Source: Pseudovibrio sp. Tun.PSC04-5.I4
GTDB lineage: Bacteria; Pseudomonadota; Alphaproteobacteria; Rhizobiales; Stappiaceae
DNA length: 64,000 nt
Direction: 5' to 3'
NCBI RefSeq assembly: GCF_900104145.1
Contig: NZ_FNLB01000001.1
Coordinates: 620,001-684,000 of the forward strand
How positions within the stretch are numbered: the stretch's first letter is position 1; each line of letters begins with the position of its first letter. The translations under genes were made by a program, and so were the position numbers. The notes under the pieces are model-generated. The model was given only the letters and a program-made list of their open reading frames with translations. It ran no database searches and was not told the origin of the DNA. Positions 35,333 to 44,735 of the stretch are shown one piece after another.

Positions 35333-38131
35333 GTGGATATTATTATATTTTTGCTTATTGCCGTTCTATTGGCTGTTGGAATTGGCATGCGTAGCCTTCT
35401 TGTAGAGATTTCTCGCAAGCTAAATTTCCTGAATGATCAAGTTAAAGAGCTGCATAAAAGCATTGCTGACCTGCGTACTCAGGCCCCGAACCAAACCAGG
35501 CAACAACCAGAGGAAGCAGTGGTTGAAAACCCGCCTGTATCAGCAACGACCAGCGGTGTTGCAGAACAGGTTGAAGCCTCCAAAACGGCTCGAAATGCTG
35601 CTGCCTTAGCAAATACCCGCGCGGAAATCGTGCAGGCGGTGCTGTCCAAACGTGCCTCTGAAGCTTTGGAAGATGAAGGTGTTGCGACTGAGAGTGTTGC
35701 ACCGTCCGTTGCTGATGCAAAACCTCAGCAAAGTGCTCCTCATTACTCGGCAAATCATCGGAGCCAAGGGGATCGAGCAGAAGCTTGGATGGGCAAGGTC
35801 TTCAGGGCGATGCTGGGGAACTTTAAAAAGAACTGGGTTGTCTGGCTTGGTGCGCTTTCACTCGGGTTTGGCGGCATTTTCTTTGTCCAGTACGGTATTG
35901 AAAACGGTGTCCTTTCCCCGACCATGCGGGTCAGCAGCTCGATCGGCTTCGGACTCCTTTTGATCTGCGGTGCCGAGTTTATCCGCCGCAAACAAGGTTC
36001 CCAACCGGTTGATCCGTTTGGCCCGCTTGTTGCTGCCGCCAGCGGTGGTCTGGCATCTTTGTTTGGCGCAACCATTGGCGCCTACTCGCTGTATGGGCTT
36101 ATCGGGCCGACAACAACGTTTATTGGTTTGGCAATCGTCTCATGGCTCGCAATAGGTGGAGGGCTTCTTTACGGACCCGTTCTGGCGACCGTTGGTATTT
36201 TGGGCGCTTACTACTCGCCGCTTCTGGTGAGCAGTACAGAACCTTCTGCGATGTTATATCTGTATTTTGCGATGGTTCTGGCAACAAGCTTTGTTGTTGA
36301 ACGGTTGCGAAAATGGATTTGGCTCTCCGCCTTGAGCGTCCTTTCCGTTTTTGTGTGGGTTTTTCTGCTCCAGTCCCAAATGCCGGAGCTGAACCTGACA
36401 CCCGTTATGCTTGCGGCTATTCTTGTGCTTACGTTCACTATCCCTGCATTTGGAGTGCCGCCTAAATCCTCCTACTCTTGGTGGCCTCTGGATACGGAGT
36501 TCAAAAACTATCGGCAAACATACCCCGCGATCCTCAGCTACGCAGTTGCAACACTTGTTGTGCTGTTCGGCCTGTACTTCGCTCACCTGAATACAGAGTT
36601 GATAAAACCAATGGTGCTGGTGTTTGGGTGTCTTCTCGTCGGCCATGTATTCTTTTTATCCAAAGCTGAAACGCTGGACCTCATCGCACCGGCTCTCCTG
36701 TTCGGATTTGCGTTGACCTTCTCTGGACTCGTGGGTTCGCCATGGGGCATGGGAGCGGGGGACATGAGCTATTTCCTTGGCACCCTGACTGTTGTCGTTG
36801 CGGCTGTAACAGGGGGGAGCTTGCTGCGCGGGCGTGGTTCTGTTCGCTCAACCTATTGGCACTGGGCAGCTGTTGGCCTTCCCGGTATCGGCACACTCGT
36901 CTACTATGTGTTTGTGTCGCTCCAAGCGCCGGATCTTTATGGCAAAGCTGGATCGTTTGGCTATGTTGTTGCGCTGGGGTTGGCAACTTGCGTGGCCGTC
37001 TATTTCCGGCGGTTTTACAAAAAGTTCGAGATTGGTGTGGAAGCCAGCTCAGCGCTTGCGTTTTTGTTATTCTTACCTTTCGCCTATCTGTTCCTTGGAG
37101 AAATAGCGTTGCCCATCGTCTTGATGATGAGTGCAATTGCAGTTCTTGAAATCTCAGATATTTTTGCCCTTAAACACGCACGGAAAGCTTTTTATGTCTT
37201 CCTGAGTGCCGTCATTTTCTTCAGCACACAGCGCTATGTCAGAGAGCATGGCGAGGCCACTTATGGGGACCTTGCCCTCTTGTTCCTACCAGTTCTTTTG
37301 CTGTGCGCAGTTGGCTGGTGGCGTGGCAATAAGAGGGATAGTTCCAGTGAAGCCGTTGTTTTTGAAACGACGGCTTGGGCTGCATTGTCCTTGTTTGGAT
37401 GTGCGTTGCTCAATGTGTTCTATCGCGACCAAGCCTATATACCGAACTACGTCACATTCGGGACTTACGCTTTGATCTTCGCCGTACAGGTAAGCGTGCA
37501 ACTGAAGCGGATGAGTATTTCAAGTTCATTTGTAAAACTCCGGTCCAACCTGTTCTTGGTTTATTGGGGGCTTGCTCTTCTCAGTTGTGTCTTCATCATT
37601 GTGATGAACCCATTATCCGGTGCTTATGTGTTTGGCTATTTCCCGATTGATAGTCTCAGCATCGCGTACCTTTATCCAGCACTCGCCTTGCTTTTGGCGA
37701 CAGAGCGGTTCTGGACACTTGATGCGAAGCTCCAGAACGTAACACGCGGCATCTCCGGACTAATGTTACTGTTGTTCGTTGGGTTGGAAATTCGGGCCTT
37801 CTGGCAAGGACCAGTGTTAACAAAGCCAGGTGTCTTGCTTGAGGAACTGTACAGTTACACCGTGGCTATGCTCATATTCTCGGTTGGCCTCATCAGCTTT
37901 GCATCCATCAAGCAACGTAAGCGGGTCGGACAACTCGGGCTTGCATTTATATGTGTGACCTGTCTCAAAGTGTTCTTCATCGACATGTCTGGTCTTTATG
38001 GCCTTGCTAGAGCCACATCCTTTATTGGCCTTGGGCTGACGCTGGTTGGCATTGCATGGGCGAACAAGAGATTCCTGTCGTTCGATTCAGACGACACTCC
38101 GATAGAAGACCAAAACCTCCAACCGGAGTGA
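35333..38131 (+). CDS. DUF2339 large integral membrane protein
   Basis: 932 residues from GTG 35333. An N-terminal helix (IIIFLLIAVLLAVGIGM) is followed by a coiled-coil-like stretch LVEISRKLNFLNDQVKELHKSI, a polar linker to about residue 160, then more than twenty hydrophobic helices with NWVVWLGALSLGFGGIFFVQYGIENGVL at the start of the membrane domain. This is the DUF2339 family, common in Gram-negative bacteria and of unknown function; transport or envelope roles have been guessed. It is divergent from korAB. Confidence 0.88.
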   Translation: MDIIIFLLIAVLLAVGIGMRSLLVEISRKLNFLNDQVKELHKSIADLRTQAPNQTRQQPEEAVVENPPVSATTSGVAEQVEASKTARNAAALANTRAEIVQAVLSKRASEALEDEGVATESVAPSVADAKPQQSAPHYSANHRSQGDRAEAWMGKVFRAMLGNFKKNWVVWLGALSLGFGGIFFVQYGIENGVLSPTMRVSSSIGFGLLLICGAEFIRRKQGSQPVDPFGPLVAAASGGLASLFGATIGAYSLYGLIGPTTTFIGLAIVSWLAIGGGLLYGPVLATVGILGAYYSPLLVSSTEPSAMLYLYFAMVLATSFVVERLRKWIWLSALSVLSVFVWVFLLQSQMPELNLTPVMLAAILVLTFTIPAFGVPPKSSYSWWPLDTEFKNYRQTYPAILSYAVATLVVLFGLYFAHLNTELIKPMVLVFGCLLVGHVFFLSKAETLDLIAPALLFGFALTFSGLVGSPWGMGAGDMSYFLGTLTVVVAAVTGGSLLRGRGSVRSTYWHWAAVGLPGIGTLVYYVFVSLQAPDLYGKAGSFGYVVALGLATCVAVYFRRFYKKFEIGVEASSALAFLLFLPFAYLFLGEIALPIVLMMSAIAVLEISDIFALKHARKAFYVFLSAVIFFSTQRYVREHGEATYGDLALLFLPVLLLCAVGWWRGNKRDSSSEAVVFETTAWAALSLFGCALLNVFYRDQAYIPNYVTFGTYALIFAVQVSVQLKRMSISSSFVKLRSNLFLVYWGLALLSCVFIIVMNPLSGAYVFGYFPIDSLSIAYLYPALALLLATERFWTLDAKLQNVTRGISGLMLLLFVGLEIRAFWQGPVLTKPGVLLEELYSYTVAMLIFSVGLISFASIKQRKRVGQLGLAFICVTCLKVFFIDMSGLYGLARATSFIGLGLTLVGIAWANKRFLSFDSDDTPIEDQNLQPE

Positions 38132-38152
38132 TGATTACATCAATACTGATCT

Positions 38153-38177
38153 GGGGAGAGGAGAGTATCCCCTCCCC
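38153..38177. terminator. Stem-loop between convergent genes
   Basis: GGGGAG-A-GG pairs with CC-C-CTCCCC around a seven-base loop, in the 54-base gap between DUF2339 and the dehydratase gene. It can stop transcription from both sides. Confidence 0.55.
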
Positions 38178-38185
38178 GATTTGAC

Positions 38186-39178
38186 CTAGGCAGAGACTGG
38201 CTCGGCTGCGCCTTGGAGGTGTGTGTTCATTACCTCTAGGAACGTGCTTAGATCTATATTGCCTCCGGTGAGGATGACACCAGCGCGTTTGCCTTGGTGG
38301 GCTTGTTTGTTCGCCATCAAGGCCGCCAGTGGAGCTGCACCTGCGCCTTCTGCCAAATTGTGTGTGTCGGTGTAGTAGGCCGCCATCGCTTCTGCGATTT
38401 GCGCCTCGCTCACTGTCACCACATCCTCAGCGCCCTTGAGAATAATCTCCAGTGGTTGCTGCTGCGGGTCACGGCAGGCCATGCCGTCTGCAAAGGTGTT
38501 CGCCGTTTCGGTCTGCACTGGTTTGCCAGCGGAAAATGACAGGGCGAATGCCGGCGCGTTTTGCGCTGTTACACCGATAATCTTGGTTTTCAGGCCCAGC
38601 AGATCACGGGTGGTGATCAAGCTGCAAATGCCAGATCCCATACCGATCGGGACGTAAACCACATCCAGATCGACAACCGCGCGGAACAGCTCCAACGCAT
38701 AGGTTGAGACACCTTTGACAAGGTTTTCGTGAAAAGCTGGCACTGGATGATAGCCATGTTCTTCATGCAGTTTTTGAGCGACTTTGCGGCTTTCGTCAAA
38801 ATCCTTCCCCGCGATGATCACCTTTGCCCCAAAAGCGCGCATGGCGGCGTTTTTCTCAAGAGAATTACCCTCGGGGACAACAATGTAGGCTGGGACACCA
38901 TTGCGGGACGCACCAAGGGCAATGGACTGGCCATGATTGCCGCGTGTCGCTGTCACCAAACCGGTCGGCTTTGCGCCGGATTTAACCAATGAATCCACAT
39001 AGATGAACCCGCCGCGGGCTTTGAAGGACCCTGTTGGCGTGTGGTTCTCGTGTTTAATGTAGACATCAACGCCCGTGCGCTCGGCAAGCAAAGGCCAGGC
39101 ATAGGCTGGCGTTGGCGGCACAAACTGGCCAACAGTTTTGTGAGCGGCTTCAAGGTCTTCCAGCGAAAACAGGGGCAT
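38186..39178 (-). CDS. Threonine dehydratase-like PLP enzyme (fold type II)
   Basis: 330 residues. PTGSFKARGGFIYVDSL carries the Schiff-base lysine, TRGNHGQSIALGASRNGVPAYIVVPEG binds the PLP phosphate region and substrate, and PIGMGSGICSLI is the phosphate loop. The enzyme should deaminate threonine or serine (or a hydroxy-amino-acid analogue) to a 2-oxoacid and ammonia. There is no C-terminal ACT domain, so it is the catabolic, not the biosynthetic, form. The divergent AraC gene probably regulates it. Confidence 0.88.
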   Translation of the reverse strand: MPLFSLEDLEAAHKTVGQFVPPTPAYAWPLLAERTGVDVYIKHENHTPTGSFKARGGFIYVDSLVKSGAKPTGLVTATRGNHGQSIALGASRNGVPAYIVVPEGNSLEKNAAMRAFGAKVIIAGKDFDESRKVAQKLHEEHGYHPVPAFHENLVKGVSTYALELFRAVVDLDVVYVPIGMGSGICSLITTRDLLGLKTKIIGVTAQNAPAFALSFSAGKPVQTETANTFADGMACRDPQQQPLEIILKGAEDVVTVSEAQIAEAMAAYYTDTHNLAEGAGAAPLAALMANKQAHQGKRAGVILTGGNIDLSTFLEVMNTHLQGAAEPVSA

Positions 39179-39437
39179 AGGGCATCCTTTAGCAGAGGAA
39201 AAATAGATAAACTTGCTTCAGTTTAAATCTGCAGCGCTGTGTTGGCTTTCAAAAAACTGACCTTATCAGTGTCCACGGCCTCGGTATAAAGGGTGCAGAG
39301 GGCAAATTGATTTTCTGGATTGAATGGAAGCTGGAAAGTATGCGGCTTGTCTTGTTTGAAAAGATGTATTTGGCGTATAGCTATCAGTAGGGCTGGCTAA
39401 GTCTTATGAGGCACTGCGGAATTGGATAAATGAGAGC

Positions 39438-40220
39438 ATGAGCTCACTGGCGCATATCATTGGCAAATGGAACATTCAGCTGCTTCCCAGCAATGCCTAT
39501 TGTGCTGCCTATACAGCAGAGCAGGCTTCCATTGGCTTTGCGTTTGAAAGCCAGCGCGGGGCCCATGCTTTTAACAGTGATCGACTGGTGGATTTCTGGA
39601 CACGGCCCAACAGCCTGGCTTATGTTCCGCAGGGCTGTGCTGTTACATCTGAAAGTGCGTGTGGCGGTGAGTATCTGACCTTTGCAATACCTAACGGCTA
39701 TTGCGCTGAGCTTTCAAATCAGCATCGTTTCAATCATGCGATCTCACCCAAAGCAATCACCAGTGCGTATGTGCTGCGTAAGACATTCCTCTCTGGTGAG
39801 GAGGTTGATCCGCTGGAGGTAGAAGCACAGTTGCTTGCGCTGCTGGACGTGGTTGAACAGGTTCAAGCGGGAAGCCACAGCACCTCGTCGGCTTTTGCGT
39901 CTATGACGGATGCACGGTTGAAGAAGATTGAAGAATTGGTTGAGGACGAACTGGCCTCTTCCCTCACGGTTGAAGATCTGGCGCGCTGTGTAAACCTGTC
40001 GGCTGGGTTCCTTAACCGCTCCTTCAAGGCAGCGACCGGCAAAACGCCTCACGATTTCATAATTGAGCGGAGACTTGCGCGCGCACGGAGATTGTTGCGT
40101 GCCCAACCGAACAATCTCAGCAGTGTTGCCTATGAATGTGGGTTTTCATCTCACGCGCATATGAGCTCAATTTTTAAAAACCGCCTTGGTCTAACGCCAA
40201 GCCAGTTTGGGTCGCCTTGA
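39438..40220 (+). CDS. AraC-family transcriptional regulator
   Basis: 260 residues. The C-terminal double helix-turn-helix (about residues 160-258) shows SSLTVEDLARCVNLSAGFLNRSFKAATGKTPHDFII and ARRLLRAQPNNLSSVAYECGFSSHAHMSSIFKNRLGLTPSQF. The N-terminal domain (1-150) is an effector-sensing region without recognised motifs. Divergent from the dehydratase gene with a 259-base gap; it likely senses the dehydratase substrate. Confidence 0.92.
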   Translation: MSSLAHIIGKWNIQLLPSNAYCAAYTAEQASIGFAFESQRGAHAFNSDRLVDFWTRPNSLAYVPQGCAVTSESACGGEYLTFAIPNGYCAELSNQHRFNHAISPKAITSAYVLRKTFLSGEEVDPLEVEAQLLALLDVVEQVQAGSHSTSSAFASMTDARLKKIEELVEDELASSLTVEDLARCVNLSAGFLNRSFKAATGKTPHDFIIERRLARARRLLRAQPNNLSSVAYECGFSSHAHMSSIFKNRLGLTPSQFGSP

Positions 40221-40246
40221 GTTCATTTCAGCGCAAAGTGCTGCTC

Positions 40247-41023
40247 TCAAACGGTGCTGCTTCCACCCGAAACATTAATCGTCTGCCCTGTTATTTTTGC
40301 TGAATTCGGCCCGGCCAGAAAGCAGATCGCCTCGGCAACTTCGTCAGGCATGATCTCACCCAGCTGAGCGTTTTTCTCGACTTTTGAAATGATATCAGAC
40401 GCAAAAGGATCTTTCTTGAGCCTTTCGTAAAGTGAAGTTCCGTGCACAATACTTGGGCTAACACAATTGACCCGGATGCAGGACAGTTTTGCTTCTTCTG
40501 CCAATGTGCGGCAAAACATAACAATGCCTGCCGAACCAGCTCCGATGACGGTGCTGCCATATGTAGGATTAAACGCAACATCAGACGTTAAGCAGATAAT
40601 TGAACCGCAGCGTTGTTTCGTCATAACGGGCATAACAGCGCGAACTGGGTGCAAAATGCTGGACATCAAAGCGGTGATTGATGGCATGAGATCTTGCATT
40701 TTGACTTCTTCCAGTGGTCTGGGGAGAGCTCCAATGCTCCCGGAACTGACAAGTATGTCTATCCGACCCATCGCGAGTTCGGCATGGGTAATTGCTGTTT
40801 CGGTCCGGTGAGGATCAGAGGCATCACACTGCACGAAATGCAAGTATGCGCCGGGGAATTCAGCAGCCAGTTTGCTCAAGGCATTTCGGCCCTTGGTCAC
40901 ATCACGGGCGCAAATGGTCAGTTTCTGGAGACCAGACTTTAGAAGCGTTTTTGCTGCGGCAAATCCAATGCCAGATGTTCCACCAACGATAACTGCTGAG
41001 GATTCATTCAATTTCCGCGCCAC
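40247..41023 (-). CDS. Short-chain dehydrogenase/reductase-like protein lacking catalytic Tyr and Lys
   Basis: 258 residues from GTG 41023, five bases after GGAGG. The Rossmann opening is VIVGGTSGIGFAAAKTLLK, and late blocks RVNCVSPS and ITGQTINVSGGSS are classical SDR. Aligned on those blocks, the catalytic Ser is kept (S147), but the YxxxK positions are Ile160 and Ser164, and the active-site Asn is Leu119. Dinucleotide binding may remain but ordinary hydride transfer chemistry should be lost. It is convergent with the AraC gene; no neighbour explains its job. Confidence 0.85.
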   Translation of the reverse strand: MARKLNESSAVIVGGTSGIGFAAAKTLLKSGLQKLTICARDVTKGRNALSKLAAEFPGAYLHFVQCDASDPHRTETAITHAELAMGRIDILVSSGSIGALPRPLEEVKMQDLMPSITALMSSILHPVRAVMPVMTKQRCGSIICLTSDVAFNPTYGSTVIGAGSAGIVMFCRTLAEEAKLSCIRVNCVSPSIVHGTSLYERLKKDPFASDIISKVEKNAQLGEIMPDEVAEAICFLAGPNSAKITGQTINVSGGSSTV

Positions 41024-41427
41024 CCTGACCTCCAGTCATCAATGAAAAGGCTGTATCCTTAAACCCGCTGCCCCTGTTTCATGAGAGGTTGGAGGACAAG
41101 TTGAAAGCTTGCAGGGCATTGGGAAACTCTAAGGGCATATGTGGGCTCATAAGGTCTGCTCGCATTGATATCTGGAGTGGTGTTTTAATACAGATCCCGT
41201 GTGTTTTTGCTCAACAGTTGGTTAGAAATGCGATGAAACCGCAAACAAAGTAACCGGAGCGATAAGAGCAACGAGACATGTATATCCATTTGCGGATTGC
41301 TCTACGCAAATGCGTGCCAAAACCGGGAAGCGGGGCTATGCTTTCCGGTTATTCAGTATGTCTTTCTGGCGGTGCGAAAGGGGCAGATAATGAGCCCGCT
41401 GATGAGGACCAGCAGGCTCTGATGTTA
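41024..41427. other. Intergenic region between the SDR gene and ridA
   Basis: 404 bases without a supported gene. It contains a GGAGG site before the SDR start, the terminator at 41321-41350, and a perfect inverted repeat CATTTGCG...CGCAAATG at 41287-41312 with a 10-base loop. A rightward open frame across 41278-41814 lies mainly antisense to ridA and is not convincing. Confidence 0.5.
41321..41350 (-). terminator. Terminator of the TRAP-dehydrogenase-ridA operon
   Basis: The 11-base stem AACCGGGAAGC / GCTTTCCGGTT (one G-T pair), loop of eight, lies about 80 bases past the ridA stop. Read leftwards it is followed by TTTT-GG. Confidence 0.55.
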
Positions 41428-41778
41428 TTATTGAGCTGCAACTACAGTGAACTCAACCAGAATGTCTGGGCGTGCCATGCGGGCTTCTACACAAGCGCGT
41501 GCTGGCTTTTCGCCTTCTGCAACCCATGCATCCCAAACAGCATTCATTGCCGCAAAATCCTTCATATCACGCACATAAATGGTGGTGGAGAGGATCTTGT
41601 TGCGGTCACTACCAGCCTGTTCCAAAAGCGCATCAATCTTAGCAAGGCAGCGTTTGGTTTGCTCGGTCATGTCCCAGCTCGCATCATCAGCAGCCGTTTG
41701 CCCGCACAGGTAGATCGTGCCGTTGTGCTTTACGATTTTGCTCATGCGGTGGTTGGAGTCCATGCGTTCGATGGTCAT
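41428..41778 (-). CDS. ridA: RidA family enamine/imine deaminase
   Basis: 116 residues, YjgF/YER057c/UK114 fold. HNGTIYLCGQTAAD opens the second strand; the conserved Arg of KPARACVEARMARP and Glu of LVEFTVVAA form the 2-imino-acid site. RidA hydrolyses reactive imines released by PLP enzymes or amino-acid oxidases. It is the last gene of the operon after an FAD amino-acid dehydrogenase, whose product would be exactly such an imine, so its job here is probably to speed imine hydrolysis to the 2-oxoacid. Confidence 0.93.
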   Translation of the reverse strand: MTIERMDSNHRMSKIVKHNGTIYLCGQTAADDASWDMTEQTKRCLAKIDALLEQAGSDRNKILSTTIYVRDMKDFAAMNAVWDAWVAEGEKPARACVEARMARPDILVEFTVVAAQ

Positions 41779-41819
41779 GGGTTTTGTCTTCCTGTTTTTA
41801 TTTGCAATGTTTGAACGTG

Positions 41820-42935
41820 TCAGAGAACTTTGCGGTCAAATCGATCGATGCGAAATGCGTTGAGATCCCAAGTGCTTTTGCCCGTTGTAATGAGCTGGGT
41901 CAACACATCACCGACGATTGGTCCAAGCTGAAACCCGTGTGCGGAAAAACCAAAGGCGTGATAGGCGTTTTTGGCATTCACCCCTGCCCCGATCACCGGA
42001 AGGTTGTCAGGCATATAAGCTTCTAGCCCCGCCCACATGCGGTTGATAACCGCCTCTTTCATAATCGGGAAAAACGTTTTGGTGGTTTCGGCTGCTGCAG
42101 CCAGTTTTGCGTAATCAAGCCGTGTTGTATTGGTCTCGCGGTCTGCAAATCCCTTTGCACCGCCGCCAATGAGCACTGTACCATTTTCAAATTGTTTGAA
42201 GGACAATTGCCGCGAAATTGCACCAACAACGGGACCTGCAAAGTGAGGCATACGAGCCGTGATCATCAACATCGGAGCGCTGTAGGACATCGGAGTGTTA
42301 TCACCCATCATCACAGCAGTTTTGTCTGCCCATGCGCCAGAGCAGTTGACCAGAACGCCTGCATCATAGGTGCCTTTGTCGGTGCGAACCTGCCAGCCCT
42401 CACCGATCTGCCGAAGGCTTTGCACAGCTTCACCCTCGTGAAACTTTGCGCCAATCCGCTCCGCAGCACGGCGGTACGCACTGGTTGATTTATAGGGGAT
42501 CGCGTAACCATCCAGTTCGGAAACAACACCGCCGACGCAGTCTTGCGCTACATGGGGCAGGCGCTCGCGCAGTTCCTGCTGGTTGAGCTGTACTTCATGA
42601 TCGTAACCCAGCTCTGCAAGGCGGTTGATGCGAGTGCTGATCTTTCTCATGTCAGCATCATCACTGGCGATGTTGATCAGGCTGCGGCGACGGAATCCCG
42701 TATCACCACCCAGTTCCTCATCCAGCGTTTGCCACCGTGCCATCGCGACGCGTGAAAGCGAAATTTCGACTTCATCCCGGCCAAGCAAGCGCACCCCACC
42801 TGCATTTACACCCGATGCATGACGCCCAACGTAGTCCTTCTCCAGCACCAGCGGCTTAAGGCCGGCCTGTGCGAGATGGTAAGCGGTGGCGCTGCCATGA
42901 ATGCCGCCACCGATAATGATCACGTCAAAGCTCAT
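41820..42935 (-). CDS. FAD-dependent amino-acid dehydrogenase catalytic subunit (DadA/HcnC/OoxB-like)
   Basis: 371 residues. GxGxxG is VIIIGGGIHGSATAYHLAQ, with LEKDYVGRHASGVNAGGVRLL typical of D-amino acid dehydrogenase, sarcosine oxidase beta and HcnC. The C-terminal block NAKNAYHAFGFSAHGFQLGPIVG binds FAD. The stop codon of the next subunit gene overlaps this ATG (ATGA). In the three-subunit enzymes (HcnABC, OoxAB, D-hydroxyproline dehydrogenase) this subunit oxidises the C-N bond. The actual amino acid or opine is not readable. Confidence 0.9.
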   Translation of the reverse strand: MSFDVIIIGGGIHGSATAYHLAQAGLKPLVLEKDYVGRHASGVNAGGVRLLGRDEVEISLSRVAMARWQTLDEELGGDTGFRRRSLINIASDDADMRKISTRINRLAELGYDHEVQLNQQELRERLPHVAQDCVGGVVSELDGYAIPYKSTSAYRRAAERIGAKFHEGEAVQSLRQIGEGWQVRTDKGTYDAGVLVNCSGAWADKTAVMMGDNTPMSYSAPMLMITARMPHFAGPVVGAISRQLSFKQFENGTVLIGGGAKGFADRETNTTRLDYAKLAAAAETTKTFFPIMKEAVINRMWAGLEAYMPDNLPVIGAGVNAKNAYHAFGFSAHGFQLGPIVGDVLTQLITTGKSTWDLNAFRIDRFDRKVL

Positions 42936-44347
42936 GAAGGCACCTCAGCTGATTTCATGGAAGGCTGAACCTGCTGGAAGTGGCTGAGTTCTTCCAAGCT
43001 CAACAGGCGCTGAGGCGAACGCAAACGATAATACCCGACCTCGGAGACCGGCTTCTTCTGCCAATCAGCCAGCAATTCACTGACCGTATGCCCGCATTGG
43101 CGGCCCTGACATGGCCCCATGCCACAACGGGTCAAGGCTTTGAGAGCATTGGGGTCCGTTGCCCCTTGCTCAAATCCGGCGCGGAGCTGGCCCATAGTTT
43201 GTTCTTCGCAGCGGCATACCAGTGTTGTCGATTGAGTTGGAATGCGGTTTTCCCGAGCTGGCGGGTAATAGGCATCGAGAAACTGGCGAAACTGTTTGAA
43301 CGCCGCAATCGCCCGCAAATGCGGTGTGCTTTGTGCGCCCAAGTCTGCTTTGCTCACCTTGCCAAGATTACACAGCGCGTTTAATCCCGCGAGCTGGCCT
43401 GCATGTTGCGCAGCTTCCGCGCCTTGAATGCCAGCAGCATCACCAACAACGGCGATGTGTGGGATGGAGCTTTGGCCCCACTCATCCAAGGTGGGTGTCC
43501 AGCATAACTGTTGCTCGGACCAGTGATGTTCCATCCCCAATGCGCGGGTCATGTTGAGGTTAGGAATAACGCCCTGATGCAGGAAAACATGGTCTGCATT
43601 GACGGAGTGGGTTCTGCCGTGCTGCTTGAACTGCAATCCAACAGCTTTGCTTTCGCCAATGACGTTTAGATCGGAGGCCTGTTTGAAGACAGGAACACCA
43701 GCGCGCCGAATCTCATTAAGCAGCAGCAGGCCCTTCACGAGGTAAGCAGGCTTTTTTAGCGCTCCACCTACATGTTTAAAGGCCCGGCCAATCGATCCGG
43801 CTGGTGTTGTATCAACCACCGCATTTATCGTCACACCAAGGCGCAGGTATTGAGCCACGATGAGGTAAAGCAGTGGGCCGCATCCGGCAAAAATCGCGTT
43901 GTCTTTTACAAGTCCGTCAGATTTAAGCATCACCTGCGCGCTACCGGCGGTCATAACGCCGGGCAATTGCCATCCCTCAATCGGGAATGGTCGTTCCATT
44001 GCGCCGGGGCTAATGATGAGTTCACGGGCAACGAGGCGGCGGGTTTGATTGTTCACGGAATAGAGAACTTCACCATTTTCGCCAATGTGCCAAACATCTG
44101 CATTCTGGTGACGCTCGATATCAGCACTCAGGAACGCACGAACCAATTTCTCGCCATCCGTGTAATCTGAGCCGAGTATGGAAGGGTTCTCCAGCGGACT
44201 ATCTGTCACGTTCCGGTAGATCTGACCACCGGGCGTCGCTTTGCGGTCCAGCACAATTACGGAGGCACCGCTTTGTGCTGCCTGCAAGGCTGCGGACATG
44301 CCAGCGGGGCCAGCTCCAATGATTGCAATATCAAAAACGTCACTCAT
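42932..44347 (-). CDS. FAD/NAD-binding dehydrogenase subunit with BFD-like [2Fe-2S] domain (HcnB/OoxA-like)
   Basis: 471 residues. N-terminal GxGxxG: AIIGAGPAGMSAALQAAQSG; then GGQIYRNV. A second dinucleotide motif is in the middle. The C-terminal part has LVCRCEEQTMG and ALTRCGMGPCQGRQCG, the four-Cys BFD-like [2Fe-2S] site. This is the electron-transfer subunit of HcnABC-type dehydrogenases. It overlaps both neighbours by 4 and 8 bases, which indicates tight coupling in one complex. Confidence 0.9.
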   Translation of the reverse strand: MSDVFDIAIIGAGPAGMSAALQAAQSGASVIVLDRKATPGGQIYRNVTDSPLENPSILGSDYTDGEKLVRAFLSADIERHQNADVWHIGENGEVLYSVNNQTRRLVARELIISPGAMERPFPIEGWQLPGVMTAGSAQVMLKSDGLVKDNAIFAGCGPLLYLIVAQYLRLGVTINAVVDTTPAGSIGRAFKHVGGALKKPAYLVKGLLLLNEIRRAGVPVFKQASDLNVIGESKAVGLQFKQHGRTHSVNADHVFLHQGVIPNLNMTRALGMEHHWSEQQLCWTPTLDEWGQSSIPHIAVVGDAAGIQGAEAAQHAGQLAGLNALCNLGKVSKADLGAQSTPHLRAIAAFKQFRQFLDAYYPPARENRIPTQSTTLVCRCEEQTMGQLRAGFEQGATDPNALKALTRCGMGPCQGRQCGHTVSELLADWQKKPVSEVGYYRLRSPQRLLSLEELSHFQQVQPSMKSAEVPS

Positions 44348-44669
44348 GATCAGCTCTCTCTTTTTGACAAAGCGGAGCGATGGTCTGTTCCGTCAGCTTT
44401 TGGCTGCTCACGCTCATGCCGTCCACAACAGTGGTCAGGCAGGCTTGCTGGTTTGAAACACCATCAATCTTCACAAGACATTCAAAACAAACGCCCATTG
44501 CGCAATAGGCTGAGCGTTGCTCACCGGAAACAGCGGCAAGCCGTGTGTGTGTTTCGCCATGCAACGCCATAGCAGCCCAAAGGCTGGAGCCTTCTGCCAC
44601 CTGAACGGTTTGACCGTTGAGTGTGAGCGAGACATTCCGAGTCTCTGATTTACGCAGTGAACGAAACAT
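44340..44669 (-). CDS. (2Fe-2S) ferredoxin-like subunit (HcnA-like)
   Basis: 109 residues from ATG 44669 (an upstream ATG at 44699 is possible). VSLTLNGQTVQVAEGSSLWAAM is a beta-grasp ferredoxin opening; CAMGVCFECLVKIDG and ACLTTV supply four cysteines for a plant-type [2Fe-2S] cluster. It is the smallest subunit of the HcnABC/OoxAB-like amino-acid dehydrogenase and is thought to pass electrons onward. It is the first of the three subunit genes and follows a large stem-loop after the TRAP receptor gene. Confidence 0.9.
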   Translation of the reverse strand: MFRSLRKSETRNVSLTLNGQTVQVAEGSSLWAAMALHGETHTRLAAVSGEQRSAYCAMGVCFECLVKIDGVSNQQACLTTVVDGMSVSSQKLTEQTIAPLCQKERADHE

Positions 44670-44735
44670 TGGAACCTGACCTGTATTGATTAGCTTCAAA
44701 ACGGGGAAGACTGAGTTCTTACTCGAAGTATGAGT

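Noticed and set aside
41278..41814. Rightward 178-codon open frame
   Set aside because: It is mostly antisense to ridA, has no ribosome binding site and no recognisable family.
41820..44669. Hydrogen cyanide synthase hcnABC
   Set aside because: The three subunits match in layout, but the operon also has a TRAP importer and RidA, which fit amino-acid or opine catabolism. The names were not used.
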